Of a stretch of DNA of 64,000 bases, positions 1-9,112 are shown in pieces. A program made the position numbers and the translations under genes. This DNA is from Castellaniella sp. (GTDB taxonomy: Bacteria; Pseudomonadota; Gammaproteobacteria; Burkholderiales; Burkholderiaceae_B): contig NZ_SCQN01000048.1 of assembly GCF_004321985.1 (NCBI RefSeq), positions 1 through 64,000 of the forward strand, written 5' to 3'. Below the pieces are notes generated by a model. It was given only the letters and a program-made list of their open reading frames with translations, was not told the origin of the DNA and ran no database searches. The first letter of the stretch is position 1, and each line of letters opens with the position of its first letter.

Positions 1-90
1 GGGCGAGCCGCTGGGCCAGAAGGTTGCGCGGGATGCCGTGGAGGCGTTCGACCAAGTCTTTGAAGCGATTCGTGCCTTGGAAAAGCTCGC
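1..90 (-). other. HxlR-type helix-turn-helix fragment fused in frame to Rho at the window edge
   Basis: The last 30 codons of the minus-strand frame read RELFQGTNRFKDLVERLHG then IPRNLLAQRLA. This fits the HxlR/MarR-like winged-helix signature (L-R-E-L-x-x-G-x-x-R-F-x-x-L, then G-I-x-x-x-x-L-x-x-R-L). It does not fit the RNA-binding domain of Rho, which should occupy this place. The switch falls at the shared codons GAGGTGCGC (Glu-Val-Arg), a short stretch that could belong to either gene. An assembly join at a contig end is the simplest explanation; a real rearrangement is possible. The family call rests on about 30 residues. Confidence 0.5.
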
Positions 91-394
91 GCACCTCGCC
101 CTCGATCGAGTCGCCGGTATGCAGGTTGAAGCGCCGGATCTGCGAGGGCGAAATGTAGATGTCGTCCGTACTGGCCAGGTAGGATGTTTCGGGCGAACGC
201 AAGAACCCGAAGCCGTCAGGCAGGACCTCCAGGACTCCGTCGCCGAAGATCTGTTCGCCCTGCTTGGCGCGCCGCTTCATGATGGCAAACATCAGTTCCT
301 GCTTGCGCAGCCGGTTGGCGTTGTCGATTTCGAGTTCGGCAGCCATGTCGAGCAGCTGCGAGACGTGCAGCGCTTTGAGTTCGTTCAGGTGCAT
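2..394 (-). CDS. rho: Transcription termination factor Rho, 5' part only, running into foreign-looking sequence
   Basis: The reverse strand opens with an ATG at 394 and reads MHLNELKALHVSQLLD, then the Rho N-terminal domain with RKQELMFAIMKRRAKQG, the cold-shock-like RNA-binding segment (FGDGVLEVLPDGFGFLRS) and IYISPSQIRRFNLHTGD. This is a hexameric RNA helicase that ends transcription. About 101 residues match Rho, up to EGEVR. Rho should continue there with a TPK(D/E)GERYFAL-like segment; instead, from about base 90 to the window edge, the same frame reads RELFQGTNRFKDLVERL, which is not Rho. The gene is downstream of trxA, a usual neighbour in Burkholderiales. Identity of the first 100 residues is secure; whether the cell has an intact rho here cannot be told from this window. 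Confidence 0.85.
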   Translation of the reverse strand, partial: MHLNELKALHVSQLLDMAAELEIDNANRLRKQELMFAIMKRRAKQGEQIFGDGVLEVLPDGFGFLRSPETSYLASTDDIYISPSQIRRFNLHTGDSIEGEVRELFQGTNRFKDLVERLHGIPRNLLAQRLA

Positions 395-427
395 GGGAAA
401 GGGTAAGAGAGGATCGTGGGATCGATG

Positions 428-449
428 GCGAGCCCGGAGCCGGGCTCGC
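428..449 (-). terminator. Perfect GC-rich hairpin between trxA and rho
   Basis: GCGAGCCCGG and CCGGGCTCGC form a perfect 10-bp stem with a minimal loop in the 87-base trxA–rho gap. No T-run follows on the minus strand, so it may be an attenuator or a Rho-assisted or weak terminator rather than a classic intrinsic one. Confidence 0.4.
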
Positions 450-481
450 GCGTGTGGAATCGGAGTGGGAAAGGGGCGAAG

Positions 482-808
482 TCAGACGGCTTCGTCGAGA
501 AAAGCCTGAAGTTGTGTGCGTGAAAGAGCGCCGACTTTGGTGGTGTCGACCTTGCCGTTTTTGAACAGCATCAGCGTCGGAATGCCGCGGATGCCGTATT
601 TTGCGGCGATTTCGGGATTTTCGTCGACGTTCAGTTTGGCCACGGTCACGCGGCCCTGGAATTTGGTGGCGGCTTCTTCGAGAAGCGGCGCGATCATCTT
701 ACAGGGGCCGCACCATTCGGCCCAGTAGTCGACCAGAACAGGCAAATCGGATTGGAGCACGTCGGTCTCGAAGGACGCGTCGCTAACGTGCTTGATGGAG
801 TCACTCAT
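482..808 (-). CDS. trxA: Thioredoxin 1
   Basis: A 108-residue cytoplasmic disulfide reductase that hands electrons from thioredoxin reductase to ribonucleotide reductase, Msr enzymes and others. The active site is WCGPC with Cys33 and Cys36, and the cis-proline loop reads GIRGIPTL. Length is standard for the family. The ATG at 808 ([10 protein letters not shown]) is chosen over a TTG four codons upstream because it matches the usual thioredoxin start; neither has a clear ribosome site. It is transcribed divergently from parE and towards rho. Confidence 0.95.
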   Translation of the reverse strand: MSDSIKHVSDASFETDVLQSDLPVLVDYWAEWCGPCKMIAPLLEEAATKFQGRVTVAKLNVDENPEIAAKYGIRGIPTLMLFKNGKVDTTKVGALSRTQLQAFLDEAV

Positions 809-950
809 AGGTAGGCGCAAGTGCGAAGAATGGGAGTCTGCAGGCCATGGATGGATCGCTGCGCGCAGGGCGCGTCTGGCCCGATGCAGATAAGCATACC
901 ATTAACTCCGTAAAATAGTCGTTTTTTTCGTACCCACGGCGGGCATTACA

Positions 951-2912
951 GTGACCATTGCTTCATACGACGAGTCTTCGATCCGGGTTCTGAAGGGGCT
1001 GGAGCCGGTGCGCCAGCGTCCGGGGATGTACACGCGCACCGATAATCCGCTGCACATCATCCAGGAAGTCATCGATAACGCAGCCGACGAGGCGCTGGCG
1101 GGTTTTGCGCACGGTATCGACGTCATTCTGCACACCGATGGAAGCGTGACGGTCGAGGATGATGGGCGAGGGATTCCCGTGGGGGATCACCCGGAAGAGC
1201 ACACACCGGTCGTCGAACTGGTCTTCACACGCTTGCATACAGGTGGCAAATTCAACAAGGCGGATGGCGGCGCGTATGCGTTCTCGGGCGGCCTGCACGG
1301 CGTGGGGGTATCGGTCACCAATGCCTTGTCCACGCGGCTGGAGGTCACGGTCTGGCGCGATGGCGGCGAGTACCGGGTGGTCTTTGGTGACGGCGACGTG
1401 ATTGAGCCCCTGGTGCGCGTTGCCTCCGTGGGCAAGCGCCGCACTGGTACGCGGGTCCGCGCCTGGCCTGATGGCCGCTACTTTGACCATGCGGGGATTC
1501 CGCTGGCGGATCTGGAACATGCCCTGCGCAGCAAGGCGGTGCTGCTGCCGGGCACGCGGGTGACCCTGGCGCTGGAGAAGACTGGGCAGACCCGGGAATG
1601 GCACTACGCCGCCGGGTTGCGCGATTATCTGTCGGAAGAGCTGGGCGATGTACCTGTGCTGGTGCCGCTCTTCGAGGGCCAGCAATATGCGGCCGAGGAT
1701 GACGAGCATTTTGCCCGTGGCGAGGGCGCGCAGTGGGTCGTGGCCTGGACGGCCGAGGGGCCGACGGTGCGCGAGTCCTATGTGAACCTGATCGCGACCA
1801 CGGCGGGCGGCACGCACGAATCGGGCTTGCGCGAGGGCCTGTTCAATGCCGTCAAGTCCTTTGCCGAGCTGCACAACCTGTTGCCCAAGGGGATCCGCCT
1901 GCTGCCTGAGGACGTTTTTACCCGTGCCAGCTTCGTGTTGTCGGCGAAGGTTCTGGATCCACAGTTCCAGGGCCAGATCAAGGAGCGGCTCAACAGCCGC
2001 GATGCGGTGCGGCTGGTCGGCGGCTTTCTGCGAAACGCGCTGGAGCTCTGGCTGCACGCCAATGTGGAATACGGCAAGCAGCTCGCCGAACTGGCCATCG
2101 GTCAGGCTCAGGCGCGCAGCCGGGCCGCGCGCAAGATCGAGAAGCGCAAGGGCTCGGGGGTGGCTGTGCTGCCGGGCAAGCTCACCGATTGCGAATCATC
2201 GGACGCGACCCGCACCGAGGTGTTTCTGGTCGAAGGCGATTCCGCCGGCGGTTCGGCCAAAATGGGGCGCGACAAGGAATTCCAGGCGATCTTGCCGCTG
2301 CGCGGCAAGATCCTGAATGCCTGGGAAGTCGATCGCGACCGCCTGTTCGCCAACCAGGAGATCCACGATATTTCCGTGGCGATTGGCGTGGATCCCCATG
2401 CGCGCGGGGATGCGGCGGATTTGTCCGGGTTGCGCTATGGCCGCATCTGCATCCTGTCGGATGCCGACGTGGACGGGGCACATATCCAGGTACTGCTGCT
2501 CACGCTGTTTCTGCGTCACTTTCCGCGTCTCATCGAAGAAGGCCACGTCTATGTCGCCCGTCCGCCGCTGTTTCGCGTGGACGTCCCTTCCGCTGGCAAG
2601 CGGCCAGCGCGCAAGCTGTACTGTCTGGACCAATCGGAGCTGGATGCCGTGCAGGAAAAGCTGCGCGGCGAGGGGCTGCGCGAAGGTGCCTGGCGCATCA
2701 GCCGCTTCAAGGGTCTGGGCGAGATGAACGCCGAGCAGCTTTGGGACACGACGTTGAACCCGGATACGCGCCGGCTGGCGCGGGTCCGCCATGGCGGCGA
2801 CGGCGTTTTGGCGTCCGCCACGATGTTCGAGCTGCTGATGGCACGCGGTGAAGCCGCCCAGCGCCGCGCCTGGCTGGAAGAAAAGGGCAATCTGGCCGAT
2901 CTGGATGTTTAA
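951..2912 (+). CDS. parE: DNA topoisomerase IV subunit B (ATPase subunit)
   Basis: A 653-residue type IIA topoisomerase B subunit that powers decatenation of daughter chromosomes with ParC. Visible in order: the GHKL ATPase box (EVIDNAADEAL, DDGRGIP, GGLHGVGVSVTNALS) in the first 130 residues, a transducer domain, and the TOPRIM motifs EGDSAGGSAK and DADVDGAHIQ in the last third. The size and the ParC partner immediately downstream make ParE rather than GyrB. The start is GTG at 951 (MTIASYDESSIRVLKGLE), which fits family alignments. Six bases separate it from parC, so the two are co-transcribed. Confidence 0.95.
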   Translation: MTIASYDESSIRVLKGLEPVRQRPGMYTRTDNPLHIIQEVIDNAADEALAGFAHGIDVILHTDGSVTVEDDGRGIPVGDHPEEHTPVVELVFTRLHTGGKFNKADGGAYAFSGGLHGVGVSVTNALSTRLEVTVWRDGGEYRVVFGDGDVIEPLVRVASVGKRRTGTRVRAWPDGRYFDHAGIPLADLEHALRSKAVLLPGTRVTLALEKTGQTREWHYAAGLRDYLSEELGDVPVLVPLFEGQQYAAEDDEHFARGEGAQWVVAWTAEGPTVRESYVNLIATTAGGTHESGLREGLFNAVKSFAELHNLLPKGIRLLPEDVFTRASFVLSAKVLDPQFQGQIKERLNSRDAVRLVGGFLRNALELWLHANVEYGKQLAELAIGQAQARSRAARKIEKRKGSGVAVLPGKLTDCESSDATRTEVFLVEGDSAGGSAKMGRDKEFQAILPLRGKILNAWEVDRDRLFANQEIHDISVAIGVDPHARGDAADLSGLRYGRICILSDADVDGAHIQVLLLTLFLRHFPRLIEEGHVYVARPPLFRVDVPSAGKRPARKLYCLDQSELDAVQEKLRGEGLREGAWRISRFKGLGEMNAEQLWDTTLNPDTRRLARVRHGGDGVLASATMFELLMARGEAAQRRAWLEEKGNLADLDV

Positions 2913-2921
2913 GGAATCGTG

Positions 2922-5240
2922 ATGGACGCAAATACCCCCGATCTGCTCGTTGCGGGCGATGATGAAAGTCTGGTGCTCGCGCAGTACGCCGAACAGGCCT
3001 ATCTGGACTATGCCGTTTCGGTCGTGCGCGGCCGTGCGCTGCCCGAGGTCTCCGACGGGCAGAAGCCCGTGCAGCGCCGCATCCTGTATGCGATGGATGC
3101 AATGGGCCTGGGGCCCACCGCCCGGCCGGTGAAATCCGCACGCGTGGTGGGCGATGTGCTGGGCAAATACCATCCACATGGCGACCAGGCGGCTTACGAC
3201 GCGATGGTGCGCATGGCCCAGGACTTCGTGCTGCGCTACCCGCTGGTGGACGGCCAAGGCAATTTCGGCTCGCGCGATGGCGACAACCCGGCCGCCATGC
3301 GCTATACCGAAGCCCGCCTGACGCCGTTTTCGCGTCTGCTGCTCGACGAGCTGGACGAGGGCACGGTGGATTTCGTCGCCAATTACGACGGCAGCCAGCA
3401 GGAGCCGGTGTGCTTGCCGGCGCGCCTGCCCATCATGCTGCTCAATGGCGCTTCGGGCATTGCCGTGGGCATGGCGACCGAGATTCCCTCGCACAACCTG
3501 CGCGAGATCGCCCGCGCCTGCGTCGCCTTGTTGCGCACACCCGGGCTGCCCGATGCGGAGCTTCACGCCATGGTGCCGGGGCCCGATTTTCCGGGTGGCG
3601 GCCAGATCATCTCGTCCGCCGATGAGATTGCGCAAATCTATTCCAGTGGCCGGGGGACGCTGAAAGCCCGCGCCCGTTGGCATTTCGAGGACCTGGCACG
3701 GGGCCAGTGGCAGTGGGTGGTCACCGAGCTTCCGCCGGGCGCTTCGTCGCAAAAGATCCTGGAGGCCATCGAGGAGCTCACCAATCCGAAGCCCCGGGCC
3801 GGCAAGAAGTCGCTGTCGGCCGAACAGCAGCAGACCCGCGCGCTGGTGCTCAACATGCTGGACTCCGTGCGCGATGAATCCGGCAAGCAGGCCGCCGTCC
3901 GGCTGGTGTTCGAACCCAAGACCAGCCGTATCGACCGCGATGAATTCGTCAATCTGCTGCTGGTGCGCACGGGTCTGGAAGGCAATGTGCCCGTGAACCT
4001 CGTGTGCATCGATACCGACGGGCGGCCTGGCCAACGCAGCCTGCGCCAGATTCTGGAGTCCTGGCTGGTGTTCCGCTCGCAGACAGTGCTGCGCCGCACG
4101 CGGCATCGCCTGGACAAGGTGCTGGACCGCATCCATATTCTGGAAGGCCGCAGCATCGTCTACTTGAACGTGGACGAGGTGATTCGCACCATCCGCGAGG
4201 CTGACGAGCCGCGTGCGGCGCTGATGCAGCGCTTCAGCCTGAGCGCGCGGCAGGCCGACGACATTCTGGAGATGCGGCTGCGGCAGCTCGCGCGTCTGGA
4301 GGGCATTCGTATCGAACAGGAACTCGCCCAGAAACGCACGGAACAGGCTGAGCTGCAGGGTCTGCTGGACAATCCGAACGCCTTCCGTCGCCTGGTGATC
4401 CGCGAGATCGAGGCTGATGCGAAGCAGTTTGGCGACGACCGGCGCACACTGATCGAGACGGCCGAGCGTGCGGTGATGGAAACGCAGGTGGTGGACGAGC
4501 CTGTCACCGTGGTGGTGTCGCAAAAGGGCTGGCTGCGCGTGCGCCAGGGACATGGCCATGATTCGGCGCAATTCAGCTTCAAGGCAGGCGATGGCCTGTA
4601 TGCCACGCTGGAGTGCCGTTCGACCCAGGAGCTGGTGGCATTGTCCGATACTGGGCGGTCGTACAGCGTAGCGGTCTCCGGGCTGCCCTCGGCGCGCGGC
4701 GATGGCCAGCCCATCACTTCCATGGTCGACCTGGAGCCCGGCAGCCGCATCGTGCATGTGGTGGCGGGTGCACCCGACGAGCGTCTGTTGCTGGGGGTGG
4801 TTTCTGGCTACGGTTTTGTGGCCCGGCTGGGGGATCTGTCCACCCGGCAGCGGGCGGGCAAACAGTTCGTGACGGTGGACAAGGGGGATCATCTGCTCAG
4901 ACCGCTGGCGCTGCGCGCGGACGATGCGGCCGTGGCGCTGCTCACTCGCAAGGGCAAGTTCCTCGTGGTGGCACTGGATGAACTCAAGACGCTGGCGGGC
5001 GGCGGCCGAGGGACCATCCTCATGGGTCTGGATGCGGACGACGGCCTGGAGCAGTGGGCTGGCGTGGGGCCAGGCGGCATCGTGTTGCGCGGGGTTTACC
5101 GAGCACGCGACACGGAACTCGTTCTGTCGCACGACGAACTGCTGGAATATGCCGGTCGTCGGGCGCGCAAGGGGAAGCTCCTGGCGACCCGGCTCAAGCA
5201 GCCCAGTCTCTGGTCCGGTCCTGCGTCGGGTGGGGCCTAA
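2922..5240 (+). CDS. parC: DNA topoisomerase IV subunit A (cleavage subunit)
   Basis: A 772-residue DNA-cleaving subunit of topoisomerase IV. The winged-helix region carries KYHPHGD and the catalytic tyrosine lies in [10 protein letters not shown] beta-propeller-like C-terminal domain follows from about residue 500. The ATG at 2922 is preferred over the overlapping GTG at 2919 because AAGGAA at 2911–2916 is then correctly spaced. At the quinolone-contact position equivalent to E. coli ParC Ser80 this protein has Gln89, followed by A-A-Y-D where E. coli has A-C-Y-E. Co-transcribed with parE. Confidence 0.95.
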   Translation: MDANTPDLLVAGDDESLVLAQYAEQAYLDYAVSVVRGRALPEVSDGQKPVQRRILYAMDAMGLGPTARPVKSARVVGDVLGKYHPHGDQAAYDAMVRMAQDFVLRYPLVDGQGNFGSRDGDNPAAMRYTEARLTPFSRLLLDELDEGTVDFVANYDGSQQEPVCLPARLPIMLLNGASGIAVGMATEIPSHNLREIARACVALLRTPGLPDAELHAMVPGPDFPGGGQIISSADEIAQIYSSGRGTLKARARWHFEDLARGQWQWVVTELPPGASSQKILEAIEELTNPKPRAGKKSLSAEQQQTRALVLNMLDSVRDESGKQAAVRLVFEPKTSRIDRDEFVNLLLVRTGLEGNVPVNLVCIDTDGRPGQRSLRQILESWLVFRSQTVLRRTRHRLDKVLDRIHILEGRSIVYLNVDEVIRTIREADEPRAALMQRFSLSARQADDILEMRLRQLARLEGIRIEQELAQKRTEQAELQGLLDNPNAFRRLVIREIEADAKQFGDDRRTLIETAERAVMETQVVDEPVTVVVSQKGWLRVRQGHGHDSAQFSFKAGDGLYATLECRSTQELVALSDTGRSYSVAVSGLPSARGDGQPITSMVDLEPGSRIVHVVAGAPDERLLLGVVSGYGFVARLGDLSTRQRAGKQFVTVDKGDHLLRPLALRADDAAVALLTRKGKFLVVALDELKTLAGGGRGTILMGLDADDGLEQWAGVGPGGIVLRGVYRARDTELVLSHDELLEYAGRRARKGKLLATRLKQPSLWSGPASGGA

Positions 5241-5273
5241 AATAGGACCGGGAACGCTGCGAAGGGAAGAATC

Positions 5274-6326
5274 ATGAGCTTCAGGGTATTGGTGCAGCCT
5301 GCTGGTCGGGAATTCCAGGTCGAGCCAGGGCAGACTGTGCTGGATGCCGCGCTCGCCGCTGGTCTGGTGCTGCCTTACAGCTGCCGCACCGGCACCTGCT
5401 CGACCTGCCGGGCGAGGATCGTATCGGGCGACTATGATGCTGGCCCGGCGCCAGCCCGGATCCTGGATGCCGCCGATCTAGCGCAGGGCTACACGCTGCT
5501 GTGCCAGGCTCGTCCGGCTTCTGATCTGGTGATCGAGGCACAGGAAGTGCGCCTGTCCAGCGACGTGGTAGTCCGTAGAATGCCCGTGCGGGTCCAGGCG
5601 CTGGAGCCGCTGGGCCCTGATGTGATGCGGGTCGTTCTGCAGCTTCCGAGCGCCGAACCCTTTCATTTCTATCCCGGGCAGTATCTGGAATTTCTGCTCA
5701 AGGACGGTGTGCGGCGCAGTTACTCCATGGCCTGCCCCACGGCCGATGGCCACCGGGTGGAGCTCCATGTGCGGCACACGCCGGGCGGCACGTTCACCAG
5801 CCGCGTTTTCGGTGTGGGCGATATTCCCCTGAAGGTTCGCGATATTCTGCGCGTCGAAGGGCCGTTGGGCTCGTTCTTCGTGCGCGACGACATTGCGCGT
5901 CCCATTGTGTTTCTGGCCAGCGGCACCGGCTTCGCGCCAATCAAAGCCATGCTGGAGGCCATGATAGCGCGCGGTGACACGCGCCCCGCCGTGCTGTACT
6001 GGGGCGGCCGGCGCCCGGGAGACCTCTATCAGGCCGCACTCGCCGAGAGCTGGCAAAAGATTCTGCCGGACTTCCGGTTCGTCCCGGTGGTTTCGGAGGC
6101 GCACACTGAGGATCATTGGACGGGACGCACCGGATGGGTCCATCAGGCCGTGATGCAGGACTTGCCGGATCTGTCGGCCCACCAGGTTTATGCATGCGGG
6201 GCGCCGGTGATGGTGGAGGCCGCACGGCGAGACTTCGTGCAGGGCTGCGGCCTGCCGCCCGATGCCTTCTTCGCCGACGCCTTCACGTCCGAGGCGGATC
6301 GGGCGAGCGCGTTGTCCGGCGCCTGA
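5274..6326 (+). CDS. Three-domain [2Fe-2S]/FAD/NAD(P)H oxidoreductase (AscD-like)
   Basis: 350 residues. The N-terminal plant-type ferredoxin domain has cluster cysteines Cys37, Cys42, Cys45 and Cys77 (CRTGTCSTC). Next come a ferredoxin-reductase FAD domain (RRSYSMA, FAD-contacting R-x-Y-S) and a nicotinamide-binding domain (ASGTGFAPIKAMLEA; CGAPVMVEAARRDF). This layout moves electrons from NAD(P)H through FAD to the iron-sulfur cluster and on to a partner enzyme. Such proteins are often labelled CDP-6-deoxy-delta-3,4-glucoseen reductase. No matching dehydrase lies beside it, so the partner is unknown; the CDP-sugar genes at 30–35 kb are distant and lack the dehydrase this reductase would serve. 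Confidence 0.85.
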   Translation: MSFRVLVQPAGREFQVEPGQTVLDAALAAGLVLPYSCRTGTCSTCRARIVSGDYDAGPAPARILDAADLAQGYTLLCQARPASDLVIEAQEVRLSSDVVVRRMPVRVQALEPLGPDVMRVVLQLPSAEPFHFYPGQYLEFLLKDGVRRSYSMACPTADGHRVELHVRHTPGGTFTSRVFGVGDIPLKVRDILRVEGPLGSFFVRDDIARPIVFLASGTGFAPIKAMLEAMIARGDTRPAVLYWGGRRPGDLYQAALAESWQKILPDFRFVPVVSEAHTEDHWTGRTGWVHQAVMQDLPDLSAHQVYACGAPVMVEAARRDFVQGCGLPPDAFFADAFTSEADRASALSGA

Positions 6327-6364
6327 GGCCAGGGCGGAGCGAACGAGGCTGCGGGAGCGGGATC

Positions 6365-7618
6365 ATGAAGGTGGCGGTATTCGGTGCGGGCGTGATCGGA
6401 GTTTGCAGCGCTTGGTGGCTGGCGAAGTCCGGCCATGAGGTCGTGGTGGTCGACCGCCGCGCGGGACCGGCCCTGGAGACTAGCCGCGCCGGTGCAGGCC
6501 TGGTTCCCGCTGGCCATGCGCAACCCTGGGCCAGTCCGCACGCCTTGCGGCCGTTGCTGCATGGTTCCGGCCGGATCGATGCGCCATTCAGCGTCGCGTT
6601 GCGTCTGAGCCCTCATCAGTGGCTCTGGTGCCTGCGATTTCTGGCCCAGTGCCGCCACGCGCGGCTTTCTGCCAATCGGCAGGCTCTGGTGAACCTGGTG
6701 CAATACAGTCGGGGGGTTCTCCGATCGCTGCGCACCGATCTGGATATCGCCTGTGATCATTCGGCGCGGGGTGTGCTGACGCTCTACCGGGATGCGGGGA
6801 TGATGGCACGTGCGCGGGCCGCGGTACCGGACCTGGCGGAGTGGGGCGTGCAGCGGCGTGCCGTCGACAGGGATGAGATCCTGCGTCTGGAGCCAGCCCT
6901 GAGCCCGGCGATCGAGAACATAGTGGGTGCCGATTATTGGGCTGACGACGAGGCCGGCGACGCGTATCTGTTCACCCGTGCGCTAGCCGAACACGCGCGT
7001 GCCGCCGGGGTGGACTTTCATTTCAACACGCGCGTGAATCGGCTGGTGCCGGTGAACGGCCGTGTGTCGGTGGCAGAGCTGGTCGACCCGGACGGGTTTT
7101 TCAGGCCTTTGAATGCCGATGCCTTCGTGCTGGCGCTGGGCAGCTTCACGCCCATGCTGACCCGGCCACTGGGGGTGTCGTGCGCGGTTTACCCGGCCAA
7201 GGGCTATTCGGCGACCTTCGGGGTGCGGGATGCATCCGCTGCGCCGGGAATCGGTCTGGTGGATGAGGCGGCCGGGGTGACCGTCACCCGGCTGGGGGAT
7301 CGCCTGCGGATCACCGGTACGGCAGAGATTGGCAATTATTCCCGCGCGCTGAATACAGCTCGTTGCAATCAGCTCGTGGAACAAGCCCGGGCCTTGTTCC
7401 CAAGTGCACTGGATTTTGATAATGTTCAGTTCTGGTCCGGGTTGCGGCCGGCCACTCCGTCTGGCGTGCCTTTGATCGGGCGCACCCGGCTACGCAATCT
7501 GTACCTGAATACCGGTCATGGTCCGTTGGGTTGGGCCATGGGTGCTGGCTCCGGCCGGGCTCTGGCGGATCTGGTGTCGGGGCGGCTGCCCGACGTCGAT
7601 TTTCCTTTTTTGGATTAA
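6365..7618 (+). CDS. FAD-dependent D-amino-acid dehydrogenase-like oxidase (DadA family)
   Basis: 417 residues. The N-terminal dinucleotide fold reads MKVAVFGAGVIGVCSAW, with the acidic VVVVDR strand end. The DAO-family C-terminal signature is FWSGLRPATPSGVPLIG, followed by LYLNTGHGPLGW. The family oxidatively deaminates D-amino acids to 2-oxo acids and passes electrons to the quinone pool; the substrate here is not known. The ATG at 6365 begins the nucleotide-binding strand; longer in-frame starts would overlap the upstream reductase without purpose. It lies 38 bases after the reductase gene and 6 bases before the binding-protein gene, so the three may share a transcript. Confidence 0.8.
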   Translation: MKVAVFGAGVIGVCSAWWLAKSGHEVVVVDRRAGPALETSRAGAGLVPAGHAQPWASPHALRPLLHGSGRIDAPFSVALRLSPHQWLWCLRFLAQCRHARLSANRQALVNLVQYSRGVLRSLRTDLDIACDHSARGVLTLYRDAGMMARARAAVPDLAEWGVQRRAVDRDEILRLEPALSPAIENIVGADYWADDEAGDAYLFTRALAEHARAAGVDFHFNTRVNRLVPVNGRVSVAELVDPDGFFRPLNADAFVLALGSFTPMLTRPLGVSCAVYPAKGYSATFGVRDASAAPGIGLVDEAAGVTVTRLGDRLRITGTAEIGNYSRALNTARCNQLVEQARALFPSALDFDNVQFWSGLRPATPSGVPLIGRTRLRNLYLNTGHGPLGWAMGAGSGRALADLVSGRLPDVDFPFLD

Positions 7619-7624
7619 TTTGAG

Positions 7625-9007
7625 ATGAAGCATACTTTTGGCCCCGGCGCGTTTCGCCCGGGGTTTCGTGTTGTCTGTGCTTTGGCGGCAGCTTCGATCA
7701 CTGTGCCGGCCCTGGCAGCGACCGAGGTCCCGCTGTGGTACTCCCTGACCGGTCACAACGCCGAGGCCTTCCAGACGCTGGTGAAGAACTACAACCGTAG
7801 TCAGTCCGCCGTGCAGGTCACGCTGAAGGCCTTCGATACACCGGAGGCCCTGGACCAGGCGCTGGCGGCGGCTGCCGCGGCCAAGAAACTGCCGGCGCTC
7901 GCGCAGATGGGCGATACGCACAGCCTGGACGAGATCGCCAGCCGCTCTTATGTACAGCCCTTCTACACGTTGGAGAAATCCGCCGAGCTGAAGAATGTGC
8001 GCTGGTTCGTGTCGCCGGACAATGCCTTCATCCGTGACCCCAAGGGCCGCCTCATGGCCTTCCCGGCCATGCTGCAGGTGCCGGTCATGTACTACAACCA
8101 GGATGCCTTCAAGAAGGCCGGTCTGAATCCTGCGGTGCCACAGCGGACCTGGATGGAACTGCAGGCGCAGCTCGTGACGCTCGCCAACAACGGCTCGCGC
8201 AGCTGCCCGCTGACCTCCGACCTGCCGGTGTCCATCAACCTGGAAAACCTGGCGGCCGTGAACAACCAGCTCTATGCGAGCGCAGAAAACGGCCTGAAGG
8301 CCAAAGGCCTGCCGAGCTTCTCCTTTGATTCCACGTATGTGCGTCACCTGTCGCTGATGGTGACCTGGGTACGGTCCCAGATCATGGTGCGCCCCGATGC
8401 CGGCATGCATTCCATTGGGCGCTTCGGCCAGGGTGAATGTGCGGTGCTGATGTCCAGCTCCGGCCACATTGGCGACTTCAGCAGCCAGCGCAAGCTGCAT
8501 TATGGCGTGAGCGGGCTACCGTATTACCCGGATGTGACACATACGCCCGGGAATCCCTTCGTGAGCGGTTCGGGCCTGTGGGTGATGAAGTCCGCCAAGC
8601 CGGTGACCGACGCAACCGTCGCGTTCCTGGGATGGCTGGCTCAGCCCAAGCAGGCTGCTTCCTGGTATCAGCAGACGGGGTTCCTGCCGCTGACCCAGGC
8701 CGCGTTCGACCAGACGCCGAACAGCTATTACGGCGATCTGGGCCAATGGCGGCAATTGGTCGCGGTGTATGCCGGCCACACGGCGTCCACGGCGCAGGGC
8801 TTCCGCATTCAGAATTATCCGGCCATTCACGCACGGTTCCGCCAGATCCTGGATTCCGCACTGGACGGCAAGCAGTCGGCCGTAACGGCATTGAGCATGG
8901 CCGCTGTGGAAGGCAACAGTCTGGCGCACCAAGGCATGGCTCAGGCGCCTGCCAGCAAGAGCGAGCGGCCGGTCCACCACCGCCGCACCTCGCACGCGAA
9001 GAAGTAG
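7625..9007 (+). CDS. Periplasmic ABC-transporter substrate-binding protein, sugar/glycerol-phosphate class
   Basis: 460 residues with a Sec signal peptide ending near ALAATEV, followed by VPLWYSLTGHNAEAFQTLVKNYN, typical of family 1 binding proteins (MalE/UgpB). The closest resemblance I recognise is UgpB (sn-glycerol-3-phosphate), but ligand residues cannot be verified by eye. No permease or ATPase gene is nearby, so it is an orphan that must use a transporter elsewhere. The C-terminus carries a basic, histidine-containing tail (RPVHHRRTSHAKK) not expected in this family. Translation ends just before a strong terminator. Confidence 0.75.
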   Translation: MKHTFGPGAFRPGFRVVCALAAASITVPALAATEVPLWYSLTGHNAEAFQTLVKNYNRSQSAVQVTLKAFDTPEALDQALAAAAAAKKLPALAQMGDTHSLDEIASRSYVQPFYTLEKSAELKNVRWFVSPDNAFIRDPKGRLMAFPAMLQVPVMYYNQDAFKKAGLNPAVPQRTWMELQAQLVTLANNGSRSCPLTSDLPVSINLENLAAVNNQLYASAENGLKAKGLPSFSFDSTYVRHLSLMVTWVRSQIMVRPDAGMHSIGRFGQGECAVLMSSSGHIGDFSSQRKLHYGVSGLPYYPDVTHTPGNPFVSGSGLWVMKSAKPVTDATVAFLGWLAQPKQAASWYQQTGFLPLTQAAFDQTPNSYYGDLGQWRQLVAVYAGHTASTAQGFRIQNYPAIHARFRQILDSALDGKQSAVTALSMAAVEGNSLAHQGMAQAPASKSERPVHHRRTSHAKK

Positions 9008-9065
9008 ATACTTTGCTCCATTCGTAGTTTCCGATCTGGCGCGCTGCGCGCCACCCCGCCACCAT

Positions 9066-9099
9066 AGGCACCTGATCGATCCGGTCAGGTGCCTTTTTC
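9066..9099 (+). terminator. Rho-independent terminator after the ABC binding protein
   Basis: AGGCACCTGA (9066–9075) pairs perfectly with TCAGGTGCCT (9085–9094) across a 9-base loop and is followed by a T-rich run. It closes the parE-to-binding-protein side and separates it from the pilus operon, whose first ATG is at 9113. Confidence 0.85.
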
Positions 9100-9112
9100 T
9101 TTGGGGGTGGCG

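Noticed and set aside
2196-5132. A 978-codon open frame on the minus strand across parE and parC
   Set aside because: It is antisense to two certain genes, has no domain resemblance and a His/Gln/Ala-rich composition typical of shadow frames in GC-rich coding DNA.
5274-6326. The AscD-like reductase as part of the CDP-sugar pathway at 30–35 kb
   Set aside because: It would need an RfbH/AscC-type dehydrase, which is absent, and it lies about 25 kb away beside a DadA-like gene.
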